NCBI RefSeq assembly: GCF_036321025.1 | Contig: NZ_JAZAPB010000001.1 | Coordinates: 868,001-932,000 of the forward strand | Reading direction: 5' to 3' | DNA: 64,000 nucleotides | DNA from: Alteraurantiacibacter hainanensis | Lineage (GTDB): Bacteria; Pseudomonadota; Alphaproteobacteria; Sphingomonadales; Sphingomonadaceae | Part shown: positions 25,218-33,122 of the stretch, piece by piece | How the letters are laid out: each line of letters starts with the position of its first letter | How positions within the stretch are numbered: the stretch's first letter is position 1 | Made by a program: the position numbers and the translations under genes | The notes under the pieces: model-generated | The model's database searches: none | What the model was told of the DNA's origin: nothing | What the model saw: only the letters and a program-made list of their open reading frames with translations

Positions 25218-25795
25218 GGCATCAGTTCCGGCCAGCGCGCCAGGTCCTCGGGCCTGTCGCAGTCGTCGAGCTCGCCCAGCAGGCTGAAGGCAATGCCCTC
25301 GGCCCGAAGGCGGCGCTGCGTTTCCGCCAGCACCGTTTCCGTGCCCCAGGGCATGTCACGCCAGAGCATCGGCACAGGCGCCGAGAAACCCAGGAGGTAA
25401 TAGCCGCCGTCGGTGGCAGGGCCGATGACGACGGGGTCGTGTCGAAGCGCCCGTGCAGCCTCGCGCAGGTGATCGGCGGTCAGGCCGGGAATGTCCGCCC
25501 CCAGCACGATGGCAGGGGCCTCCACCCGCGCCAGGCGTGCGCCCAGGTCGCCATCGCCCTGCTCCACAAGGGGCACGTCCGCTCCCAGCCAGTCGGCAAA
25601 TTCGGCAAGGGGCGCGCCCGTCGCATGGACCGCGAACGGCAATCCGCTCTCCCGCACCGTTGCAAGGGTGCGCTCCACCATGCGCCGGTGGACTTCGGCT
25701 GCGCCCGCCTCTCCCAGCATCGGGGCGAGCCGGGTCTTCGCCTCGCCAGCGAGGGGGAATTTCGCGAACAGCGCAACCGTGGGTGCCAGTGTCAT
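25214..25795 (-). CDS. TIGR04282 family glycosyltransferase-like protein (DUF2064)
   Basis: A 193-residue nucleotidyltransferase/GT-A-like protein. KFPLAGEAKTRLAP near the N-terminus, LGADIPGLTADHL and GPATDGGYYLLGF are the DUF2064/TIGR04282 signatures (rSAM/selenodomain-associated transferase 1). In arsenosugar loci it pairs with the TIGR04283 protein as here, with a 4-base overlap. The start at 25795 is an ATG; a longer upstream frame runs into the divergent gene and is not supported. Confidence 0.9.
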   Translation of the reverse strand: MTLAPTVALFAKFPLAGEAKTRLAPMLGEAGAAEVHRRMVERTLATVRESGLPFAVHATGAPLAEFADWLGADVPLVEQGDGDLGARLARVEAPAIVLGADIPGLTADHLREAARALRHDPVVIGPATDGGYYLLGFSAPVPMLWRDMPWGTETVLAETQRRLRAEGIAFSLLGELDDCDRPEDLARWPELMP

Positions 25796-25848
25796 GACCC
25801 GACCTCTATCCGCTGGACGGCGCGGAAGCGAATGGTCAGTGTCCCGGG

Positions 25849-26658
25849 GTGAGTATTCGACTCGCCAAGATCGCCGGACTGGCCGTGGCCGGAGCTGCCG
25901 TGGGCGCCCTGCTGCTGGCAGAGCGCGCCCGCCCGCTGCGCCGCCGCACTCGCGAACAGTTGCCCCGAATGGTGCGCAACGGCGCGATGGGCGCGGCATG
26001 CCAGGCGGTGATCATGGCCAGCGAGGCTCCCATCACCGAGGCGATCGCGCGGGAAAACGGCAGGTCGAGGCGCGGATTGCAGCACATGATCGGCGGCTTT
26101 CCCGGCCGTATCGCGGCCTTCCTGCTGATGGATTACACCTACTACCTGTGGCACGTCGCCACGCACAAGGTTCCGTTCCTCTGGCGCTTCCACAGGGTCC
26201 ACCACGTCGATCCCGATCTCGACATGTCCACCGCCGTCCGCTTTCACGCTGCGGACATGCTGATTTCGGTGCCCATGCGCATTCTGCAGGTGCGCCTTTC
26301 GGGCGCCGACCCGCAGACGCACGATGCATGGCGCGGGTTCTTCCTCGGCTCCATCCTGTTCCACCATTCGAACCTGCGCCTGCCCGAAGGCGTCGACGAG
26401 GCGCTCTCGCTGGTCGTCACGACACCGAGGATGCACGGGATTCATCACAGTCAGCGACTGGACGAGATGGATTCCAACTGGACCAGCGGCATCAGTTTCT
26501 GGGACCGGCTGCATGGCACGTTCCGCGCCGACGTGTCCCAGCGGCACATCGCCATCGGCGTGGACGATCCTTCCGCCGAACGCGACATCCGGCTGCTGCC
26601 CGCGCTCGAGGCGCCGTTCCGCACGACCGGCCAGCGCGACGAGCTTGCCGCGCCCTGA
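25849..26658 (+). CDS. Sterol desaturase/fatty acid hydroxylase family protein
   Basis: A 269-residue membrane di-iron enzyme starting at a GTG. An N-terminal helix (about 5-24) and further hydrophobic segments flank the His clusters: HVATHK near residue 104, HRVHH near 117, HHSN near 181 and HGIHHSQ near 197. Together these form the eight-His motif of the fatty acid hydroxylase superfamily. Such enzymes hydroxylate or desaturate sterols, fatty acids, sphingolipids or carotenoids. It is divergent from TIGR04282 across 53 bases. It may belong to the arsenical locus, which would point to a lipid moiety, or be independent. Confidence 0.87.
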   Translation: MSIRLAKIAGLAVAGAAVGALLLAERARPLRRRTREQLPRMVRNGAMGAACQAVIMASEAPITEAIARENGRSRRGLQHMIGGFPGRIAAFLLMDYTYYLWHVATHKVPFLWRFHRVHHVDPDLDMSTAVRFHAADMLISVPMRILQVRLSGADPQTHDAWRGFFLGSILFHHSNLRLPEGVDEALSLVVTTPRMHGIHHSQRLDEMDSNWTSGISFWDRLHGTFRADVSQRHIAIGVDDPSAERDIRLLPALEAPFRTTGQRDELAAP

Positions 26659-26752
26659 GGGGGCGCGACTTGTGCAACATAGCCGCTTGAGCTAGCTTGC
26701 ATGCAGGTTCCGCCCCGCTGGGCGGGTGATAGAATAGTGAAAGAATACGAGT

Positions 26753-27934
26753 ATGGCGGATATCAATCCGCCGGATCGACGCGAAAAGGCCAAGAACAAG
26801 GCGCCCGACGGGCAATCACGGCGCCACAACCCAAGAAGCGGCCAAAAGAGCAGTTCCGGCGACTACAATGGCAGCTCACAGCGGAACTCCCGCACATGGC
26901 GCCGTCCCCCTCACAAATCGTTCAAGCAGGCCTATGCCGCGATCGATCTCGGCACCAACAACTGCCGCCTGCTGATCGCCCGCCCGTCGGACGAGAATTT
27001 CGTCGTGATCGACGCCTTCTCCCGGGTCGTGCGCCTTGGTGAAGGCCTGGCGCAGGCGGGCCGCCTGTCGGATCAGGCGATGGACCGCGCTCTCGGCGCG
27101 CTCAAGGTGTGCTCGGACAAGCTGCGCCGCCGCAACGTTCACCTTGCCCGCTCGGTTGCCACCGAAGCCTGCCGCCGCGCGGTCAACGGCGAGGATTTCA
27201 TCGAGCGCGTGCGCCAGGAAACGGGCATCGTGCTGGACATCATCAGCGCGCAGGAAGAAGCGCGGCTGGCCGTGCTGGGATGCCACATCCTGCTGGAAGA
27301 CGGCATCGGCCCGGCGATCATCTTCGATATCGGCGGCGGATCCACCGAACTCGTGCTGATCGAACCGGGCGCCCCCGTGCCCCGCATTCTCGACTGGCAA
27401 AGCGTTCCCTGGGGCGTGGTCTCGCTTTCGGAAACGGTAGGCAACGAACCCGACGATGCCGAAGGTCGGCTTGCGCGCTATTCCCGCATGAAGCAGATCG
27501 TGCGCGACAGTTTCGCCGAGTTCGCCGAGCGGATCGCCAGGCACCAGGTTCCCGAACAGCGCCTGCTGGGCACCAGCGGCACCGTCACCACCCTTGCCAG
27601 CGTTCACCTTGGGCTTCCGCAGTATGACCGCAAGGCGGTGGACGGACTGATCGTGCCATCCGATTCCATGCGCGGTATCTCGCAGCAGCTTTCCAGCATG
27701 TCGCCGGCCGAGCGTAGCGAACTCGATTGCATCGGATCGGACAGAGCGGACCTGGTGGTGGCGGGATGCGCCATCCTCGAAGCCATTCTCGACATCTGGC
27801 CTGCCGAGCGGCTGGGCGTGGCGGATCGCGGCATTCGCGAGGGCATCCTGCGCAGCCTGATGGCCGCCGATGCCGAGGGGCACGAGGCCCAGGCCGCCCT
27901 GCGCCGGCTGAAGCAGACCGGGGCCGCAAACTGA
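26753..27934 (+). CDS. ppx: Ppx/GppA family phosphatase
   Basis: A 393-residue exopolyphosphatase/pppGpp phosphatase of the actin-like ATPase superfamily. The first 55 residues are a basic, Ser/Asn/Gln-rich disordered extension. The phosphate-binding motifs follow: AIDLGTNNCRLLIA near 62-75 and IFDIGGGSTELVL near 188-200. GTSGTVTTLAS near 268 is the adenosine-type motif. It lacks the C-terminal HD domain of long Ppx. Coupled to rlmE by TGATG. Which of the two substrates it prefers cannot be told. Confidence 0.9.
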   Translation: MADINPPDRREKAKNKAPDGQSRRHNPRSGQKSSSGDYNGSSQRNSRTWRRPPHKSFKQAYAAIDLGTNNCRLLIARPSDENFVVIDAFSRVVRLGEGLAQAGRLSDQAMDRALGALKVCSDKLRRRNVHLARSVATEACRRAVNGEDFIERVRQETGIVLDIISAQEEARLAVLGCHILLEDGIGPAIIFDIGGGSTELVLIEPGAPVPRILDWQSVPWGVVSLSETVGNEPDDAEGRLARYSRMKQIVRDSFAEFAERIARHQVPEQRLLGTSGTVTTLASVHLGLPQYDRKAVDGLIVPSDSMRGISQQLSSMSPAERSELDCIGSDRADLVVAGCAILEAILDIWPAERLGVADRGIREGILRSLMAADAEGHEAQAALRRLKQTGAAN

Positions 27935-28602
27935 TGGCCCGTGCCGGAGGCGATTCGCAGCGCCGCCTGAAAAGCGCGAAGAAGCGCAAGGCGAGCTCGC
28001 AGCGCTGGCTGGAGCGTCAGTTGAACGACCCCTACGTCAAGCGGGCGAAGGAGGAGGACTTTCGCAGTCGCGCCGCCTTCAAGCTTATCGAACTGGACGA
28101 GCGTTTCGGCCTGGTGAAAGGCGCGCGGCGGGTGGTGGACCTGGGCATTGCGCCGGGCGGCTGGGCACAGGTGGTGCGCCGCCGCGCTCCGAAAGCGGCC
28201 ATCGTGGGCATCGACATCCTGGAAACGGAGCCGATCGAGGGCGTCGAAATCCTGCTGATGGACTTCATGGACGATGCCGCGCCCGAGGCGCTGACCGCCG
28301 CGCTGGACGGTCCGCCTGATCTCGTGATGTCGGACATGGCCGCCAACACGGTAGGCCACAAGCAGACCGATCACCTGCGGACGATGGCTCTGGTCGAGGC
28401 CGCCGCCTGGTTCGCGGTGGAAGTGCTGGAAAAGGGCGGCTCGTTCGTGGCGAAGGGATTTGCCGGGGGCACCGACAAGGACCTGCTCGACCTGCTCAAG
28501 AAGCATTTCAAGACGGTGAAGCATGCCAAGCCCCCCGCCAGCCGCAAGGGCTCCAGCGAGTGGTATGTCGTAGCGCAGGGATTCAAGGGACGCGGCGAAT
28601 AG
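27934..28602 (+). CDS. rlmE: 23S rRNA (uridine-2'-O)-methyltransferase
   Basis: A 222-residue RlmE/FtsJ enzyme that 2'-O-methylates U2552 (E. coli numbering) in the 23S A-loop. Basic N-terminus, then SRAAFKLIELDERFGL, the SAM motif LGIAPGGWAQVV near 72-83, and the catalytic K-D-K-E set visible around SDMAANTVG and GSFVAKGF. The C-terminus KPPASRKGSSEWYVVA is diagnostic. Co-transcribed with ppx. Confidence 0.95.
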   Translation: MARAGGDSQRRLKSAKKRKASSQRWLERQLNDPYVKRAKEEDFRSRAAFKLIELDERFGLVKGARRVVDLGIAPGGWAQVVRRRAPKAAIVGIDILETEPIEGVEILLMDFMDDAAPEALTAALDGPPDLVMSDMAANTVGHKQTDHLRTMALVEAAAWFAVEVLEKGGSFVAKGFAGGTDKDLLDLLKKHFKTVKHAKPPASRKGSSEWYVVAQGFKGRGE

Positions 28603-28610
28603 CCGCCGCG

Positions 28611-28624
28611 CCGCCCGCGGGCGG
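28611..28624. terminator. GC palindrome between convergent genes
   Basis: CCGCCCGCGGGCGG, able to form a 5-base stem with a CGCG loop, placed between the rlmE stop and the convergent cytochrome stop and followed on the plus strand by TTATT. It may serve as a weak bidirectional terminator. Confidence 0.35.
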
Positions 28625-29308
28625 TTATTCGCCCGAGCTGACTTCCGGCAGGGATTCGGGCACCGGCTGCTCGTCGCCCATCGCGCCGGTGGCTTCCATC
28701 GGATCCACGGCGGCACCTTCGGTCTGGCCGGGGCCTTCGCCCGGACCGTCGATCTCGCCTTCACCCGGAACTTCTGCAGGAACTTCCGGCAGCGGCGGGC
28801 CACCGCCGTATTCACGCATGTAGAGCACCACGTTGGCGCGGTCTTCCGCGCTGGAAAGGCCGGCGAAGCTCATCTTGGTGCCGTTGGCGAAACCGCGCGG
28901 GCTGGCCAACCAGGCATCCATGTTCGCGTAATCCCATTCGCCACCCTTCTCGGCGAGCGCCGAGGAATAGGCGAAGCCCGGAGCGTGCTCGCCGATGCCG
29001 GTACCCAGGACACCGTAAAGGTTGGGTCCGATGCCGGCGGCCCCGCCCTGCTCGATCGTGTGGCAGGCCGTGCACTTGGCGAAAACGGCTTCACCGGCAG
29101 CAGCGGTGCCGCTCGCCAGCAGGGCCGCGAACGAAGGACCACTGTCGGCAACGGCGCCTTCCTCCGGCGCATCGATCACGTAACCGAAGGCACCCTCTTC
29201 GACTTCGGGGTTGTCGGCCTCGAAGACTTTTGAGCTGATCGAGCTCAGGCCCAGAGCGACGATGCCGCTGGCCAGAACCCAGCCGAAAATGGTGTTGGTG
29301 TTGCTCAT
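28625..29308 (-). CDS. Membrane-anchored class I cytochrome c
   Basis: A 227-residue cytochrome c with an uncleaved N-terminal anchor (residues about 8-28). Haem motif C79-T-A-C82-H83 and the distal Met ligand in GTKMSFAGL near residue 146. The haem domain matches c550/c552 (CycM-type) carriers that shuttle electrons from bc1 to an oxidase. An acidic Pro/Glu/Gly-rich tail follows residue 172, unusual in length and probably periplasmic and disordered. Monocistronic and divergent from pheA. Confidence 0.92.
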   Translation of the reverse strand: MSNTNTIFGWVLASGIVALGLSSISSKVFEADNPEVEEGAFGYVIDAPEEGAVADSGPSFAALLASGTAAAGEAVFAKCTACHTIEQGGAAGIGPNLYGVLGTGIGEHAPGFAYSSALAEKGGEWDYANMDAWLASPRGFANGTKMSFAGLSSAEDRANVVLYMREYGGGPPLPEVPAEVPGEGEIDGPGEGPGQTEGAAVDPMEATGAMGDEQPVPESLPEVSSGE

Positions 29309-29429
29309 GACGAAAATCTCTGCCGGTTGGAACTGTCTGCGTGGCGCGCTCTAATGTGCGCTGGCCCGGTTCGCAAGGGCGTATGCGTGCTTGTCGGGGG
29401 CGCGCGGCCTCGCTACCGGCCTTTACCCG

Positions 29430-30326
29430 ATGGAATCCTATCCCGCCCCTGCCCTCGTCCTGGTCGAATCCATGCGCACTGCCGCCGCGCAGGAACCCGC
29501 GCGCGCCATCGCATTCCAGGGCGCACCGGGAGCCAATTCGCACCGCGCCGTATCCGAATGGGATCCGCATGCGCTGCCGCTGCCCTGCTTCAGCTTCGCC
29601 GGCGCGATCGACGCGGTGAAGGACGGACTGGCCTCGTGCGCGATGATTCCCATCGAGAATTCGCAGGCCGGCCGCGTCGCTGACATCCATTTCCTGCTGC
29701 CGGAAAGCGGGCTTTCCATCGTCGGCGAACATTTCCTGCCGATCCACCATGCATTGATGGCGCTCGACAGCGAGGGGCCGTTCGATGCCGCCTACAGCCA
29801 TCCCCACGCGCTCACCCAGTCGCGCCACTACCTGCGCGACAGGGGAATCGTGCCGCTCAGCCATGCCGATACGGCCGGGGCCGCAGCGCACGTCGCCGCC
29901 CTGGGCGACCCCAGCATCGCCGCCATTGCGCCGAAACTGGCCGCCGACCTCTACGGGCTCACCATCGTCGACGAAAACGTGGAAGACGCCGAGGACAACA
30001 CCACGCGCTTCGTGATCCTGGCGCGCGAGCCGTTGTATCCTGCCTCTTTGCGCGGACAGGACGCGATGACGACGTTCGTCTTCGAAGTAAAGAACATCCC
30101 CGCCGCGCTGTACAAGGCGCTGGGCGGCTTCGCCACCAACGGCGTGAACATGACGAAGCTGGAGAGCTACCAGAAGGGGGCGAGCTTCGCGGCCACGATG
30201 TTCTATGCCGATATCATCGGCGCGCCCGGCGATCCTGCGGTGGACCGCGCGCTGGACGAGCTTTCGTTCTACTGCGAGGGGGTGCGCATGTTCGGCACCT
30301 ACCCCCAGGCCCGGCCGCGGGGATAG
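29430..30326 (+). CDS. pheA: Prephenate dehydratase
   Basis: A 298-residue monofunctional prephenate dehydratase of phenylalanine synthesis. The dehydratase domain has AFQGAPGANSHRA near residue 30, the IPIENSQAGRV motif and the catalytic NTTRFVI segment near 190. It is followed by a C-terminal ACT domain (FVFEVKNIPAALYKAL near 215) that senses Phe, including the ESYQKG-type ESRP position. No chorismate mutase domain. The ATG at 29430 is preferred over an upstream TTG. Confidence 0.93.
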   Translation: MESYPAPALVLVESMRTAAAQEPARAIAFQGAPGANSHRAVSEWDPHALPLPCFSFAGAIDAVKDGLASCAMIPIENSQAGRVADIHFLLPESGLSIVGEHFLPIHHALMALDSEGPFDAAYSHPHALTQSRHYLRDRGIVPLSHADTAGAAAHVAALGDPSIAAIAPKLAADLYGLTIVDENVEDAEDNTTRFVILAREPLYPASLRGQDAMTTFVFEVKNIPAALYKALGGFATNGVNMTKLESYQKGASFAATMFYADIIGAPGDPAVDRALDELSFYCEGVRMFGTYPQARPRG

Positions 30327-30328
30327 CC

Positions 30329-30805
30329 ATGACGACGGCGTCCGATGCCTTTGTCATCGCGCCCGATCCGGTGGAGGCGCCCGAGGTTCTTGCCCTGCTG
30401 GAGCGTCACCTCGAGGAAATGCATCGCTGTTCTCCCGCCTGCAAGGTCCATGCCCTGGACGCGCAGCGGCTTAAGGAGCCCGGCGTCACCTTCTATGCCG
30501 CGCGGCGAAACGGCGAGCTGGCCGCGGTAGGAGCGCTGAAGCGGCTGGGCGAGGGCATGGGCGAGATCAAGTCCATGCGCGCGGCCGACGCCTTTCGCGG
30601 CACCGGAGCGGGGGAAGCGATCCTTCTTCACCTGATCGCGACGGCGCGAGCCGAGGGGCTTCGCTGGCTGGGCCTGGAAACGGGCCGCCACCCGGTTTTC
30701 GAACCGGCCCAGCGCCTTTACGCCAAGCATGGCTTTGCCCCCTGCGATGCCTATGCCGATTACGTTCTCGACGATTTCAGCATGTGCATGGGTATGGACC
30801 TCTAG
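30329..30805 (+). CDS. GNAT family N-acetyltransferase
   Basis: A 158-residue acetyltransferase. The acetyl-CoA-binding segment is ADAFRGTGAGEAILLHL near residues 84-100 (R-x-x-G-x-G/A), and a late motif is AQRLYAKHGF near 127. Similar to YitI-type putative acetyltransferases. Starts 2 bases after the pheA stop, so probably co-transcribed. Its stop overlaps the stop of the convergent halogenase gene. Substrate unknown. Confidence 0.88.
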   Translation: MTTASDAFVIAPDPVEAPEVLALLERHLEEMHRCSPACKVHALDAQRLKEPGVTFYAARRNGELAAVGALKRLGEGMGEIKSMRAADAFRGTGAGEAILLHLIATARAEGLRWLGLETGRHPVFEPAQRLYAKHGFAPCDAYADYVLDDFSMCMGMDL

Positions 30806-32367
30806 GCCATTTCCCTCGCGGCACAGTTGCGTGCGATGAACTCCTCGTGCGGCGGCAGGCGGTCGGCGGCCTGCGCGCATTCCTCCGCAATCCGGCGAAC
30901 CTGACCCGCAATCTCGACTGGGTCGGCTCTGTCGGCCAGCGCGTGGACGCCTTTGGGCAGGAAGCGCTGCCCGATCATCATGGATGCCCAGCTGCCGATC
31001 TTGAACAGGTGCCCGCCGTTTACCGCCAGGTGCCCCCGCGCGCGCCAGACCTCCAGCGTCTCCGCCAGCGTTTCGGGCACATCCATGCTGCGCGTGTAGC
31101 GCCAGAATTCGGAATCGTCCCGCTCGGTCAGCTTGTAGTGGCCGATGATGAAGTCGCGGACCTGCTCCCACTCCAGCTGCGTTCGGGCGTTGAACTGATC
31201 GCGCAGCACCGGATCCATCGCGCGTGTGGGGAACAGCTCCACCAGCCGTTCCAGCGCGGTCTGGACGAAGTGGATCGAGGTCGATTCCAGCGGCTCGAGG
31301 AAGCCCGAAGACAGGCCCACGGCCACCACGTTGCCCACCCATGCGCGCTCGCGCCGCCCGGTGGCAAACTTGATCAGGCGCGGTTCGGCCAGCGGGTCTG
31401 CGTCGAGGTTGCCCAGCAACCGCTCCTCCGCCTCGCTCTCGCTGGAAAAGGCGCTGGCGAAGACGTGACCGTTGCCGGTGCGATGCTGCAGGGGAATGCG
31501 CCACTGCCAGCCGACGCTGTGCGCGATCCCCTGCGTATAGGGTTTCAGGCCACCCTCCGCCCGCCTGGTCGGCACGGCAAGCGCCCGGTCGGAAGGAATC
31601 CACTTCGACCAGTCCGTCCACTTCTCCCCCAGTTCGCTGCCCAACAACAGCGAACGAAAGCCGGAGCAGTCGATGAACAGGTCGGCTTCCAGCGTCCGCC
31701 CGTCCTGCAGGGTGACGCCGGTGACGAAGCCGCTTTCCCCGTCGCGCTCGACACCCGTGACCATGCCTTCCACGCGGTCAACCCGGCGGCTTTCCGCCAC
31801 GCGGCGCAGCAGAGCGGCATAAAGGTGGGCGTCGAAGTGATAGGCATGGGTGTAGCGGTTGGGCAGTTGCTGCTTGTCCGGCCCGGAGGGGGCGAAGCGA
31901 TTTTTGCGCGCTGCGTGATAGGCGACATGGCAATCCTGCCATTCGGGATAGTCCTCGCGCGTGTCTGCCCTGCGCCCCAGCAGCCACCAGTGATGCAGAG
32001 CGACCAGCGCATCCAGTTCCCGCCCCACGGTGCCGAACTGGTGCAGGTAGCGATCCCCCACCCGGCCCCAGTTGTGAAATTCGATCCCCAACTTGAAGGT
32101 GCCGTTGGTCTCGGCAACGAATTGCCGTTCGTCCAGCCGCAGGAAGCGGTTGAACTTCTGCATCGGCGGAATTGTCGCCTCGCCCACGCCGACGATGCCG
32201 ATTGCATCGCTTTCGACCAGCTGCACCTGGATGTCGCGCGAAAGCGCCGTCGCCAGCACCGCCGCCGCCATCCATCCCGACGATCCTCCACCCACGATCA
32301 GCACCTTGCGAACGCGTTGTTCGCGCGGGGACTGTAGCGGGTATTCTCCACCTGCAATCTGCGTCAT
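30802..32367 (-). CDS. Tryptophan halogenase family flavoprotein
   Basis: A 521-residue flavin-dependent halogenase-like protein. FAD site GGGSSGW at 26-32, GVGEATIP near 60-67, a Lys at 71 in the position of the catalytic Lys, and the halogenase signature W287-x-W289-x-I-P. These are the residues expected for hypohalous acid channelling. Family members in sphingomonads and Caulobacter are often tied to TonB-dependent uptake of glycans, with unknown native substrates. Here no TonB receptor is adjacent, and the divergent neighbour is the DUF4129 gene. FADH2 would be supplied by an unlinked reductase. Confidence 0.88.
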   Translation of the reverse strand: MTQIAGGEYPLQSPREQRVRKVLIVGGGSSGWMAAAVLATALSRDIQVQLVESDAIGIVGVGEATIPPMQKFNRFLRLDERQFVAETNGTFKLGIEFHNWGRVGDRYLHQFGTVGRELDALVALHHWWLLGRRADTREDYPEWQDCHVAYHAARKNRFAPSGPDKQQLPNRYTHAYHFDAHLYAALLRRVAESRRVDRVEGMVTGVERDGESGFVTGVTLQDGRTLEADLFIDCSGFRSLLLGSELGEKWTDWSKWIPSDRALAVPTRRAEGGLKPYTQGIAHSVGWQWRIPLQHRTGNGHVFASAFSSESEAEERLLGNLDADPLAEPRLIKFATGRRERAWVGNVVAVGLSSGFLEPLESTSIHFVQTALERLVELFPTRAMDPVLRDQFNARTQLEWEQVRDFIIGHYKLTERDDSEFWRYTRSMDVPETLAETLEVWRARGHLAVNGGHLFKIGSWASMMIGQRFLPKGVHALADRADPVEIAGQVRRIAEECAQAADRLPPHEEFIARNCAAREMA

Positions 32368-32447
32368 GCGCGTCCTTTTGCGGATTTGTTTGCCGCGATG
32401 CAATGCGGACCGTTGCTTCGCCTGCGTCCCCATGCAACCAGTACGCG

Positions 32448-33122
32448 GTGACGACGGGTCAGGGGAATGCCGCGCCGCCTGCAAGGGCAGAGGACTTCGC
32501 TTCGGCGTGGCGGGAGCTGCGGGCCGATGGCGAAACCCAGTTCGCGCCTGTCGAAATCCCGGAAGAAGAGCCGCCGCCCGACTGGCTGACGCAGTTCCTC
32601 GACTGGCTGGGAGACGTTCTTTCGCCGGTGACCGAGACGCTGGTGGCAGGCTGGCCCGTCATCGCCTGGATCCTGATCGGCGCGGCCGTGCTGGCAGCGG
32701 CGTACTTCCTGTATCGCACCTTCGGGCCCGACCACAACAAGCGCCGGGGCGAGCGCAGTGGCGATGAGGGATGGGTTCCGCCGGAGGACGAGGCGCTGGC
32801 CTTGCTGGAAGAGGCTGACCGGCTGGCGGCGGCAGGCGATTACGACGAGGCCACCCACCTGCTGCTGAAGCGGTCGGTGAGTCAGATCGCCGAGGCGCGC
32901 CCCGACCTGGTGGAACCGTCCAGCACCGCCCGCGAACTGGCATCCGAACCGCGCCTGCCGGAAGCCGCGCGCACGGCATTCGGCCTGATCGCCGCGCCGG
33001 TGGAGCGCAGCCTGTTCGCCCTTGCGCGGCTGGAGGAAAGCGACTGGAAGGCCGCCCGCGCCGCCTATGCCGATTTCGCCCTGGCGCACAAATCGATGTC
33101 CAGGGGGGCGCTTGCCGCATGA
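32448..33122 (+). CDS. DUF4129 domain membrane protein
   Basis: A 224-residue protein. The N-terminal 60 residues are acidic and Pro-rich, one transmembrane helix spans about 66-88, and the cytosolic C-terminal domain has the DUF4129 pattern: an AGDYDEATHLLLKR helix, a TAREL motif and a final helix pair. The start is uncertain. GTG at 32448 is used; ATG at 32403 is possible; neither has a clear ribosome site. First gene of a coupled locus with DUF4350, MoxR, DUF58, SpoIIM and RDD proteins. Confidence 0.78.
   Translation: MTTGQGNAAPPARAEDFASAWRELRADGETQFAPVEIPEEEPPPDWLTQFLDWLGDVLSPVTETLVAGWPVIAWILIGAAVLAAAYFLYRTFGPDHNKRRGERSGDEGWVPPEDEALALLEEADRLAAAGDYDEATHLLLKRSVSQIAEARPDLVEPSSTARELASEPRLPEAARTAFGLIAAPVERSLFALARLEESDWKAARAAYADFALAHKSMSRGALAA

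Noticed and set aside
26710..26725. CCGCCC-CGCT-GGGCGG hairpin before ppx
   Set aside because: GC-rich stem without T run, only 27 bases ahead of the ppx start. Could be a terminator for the hydroxylase gene or chance.
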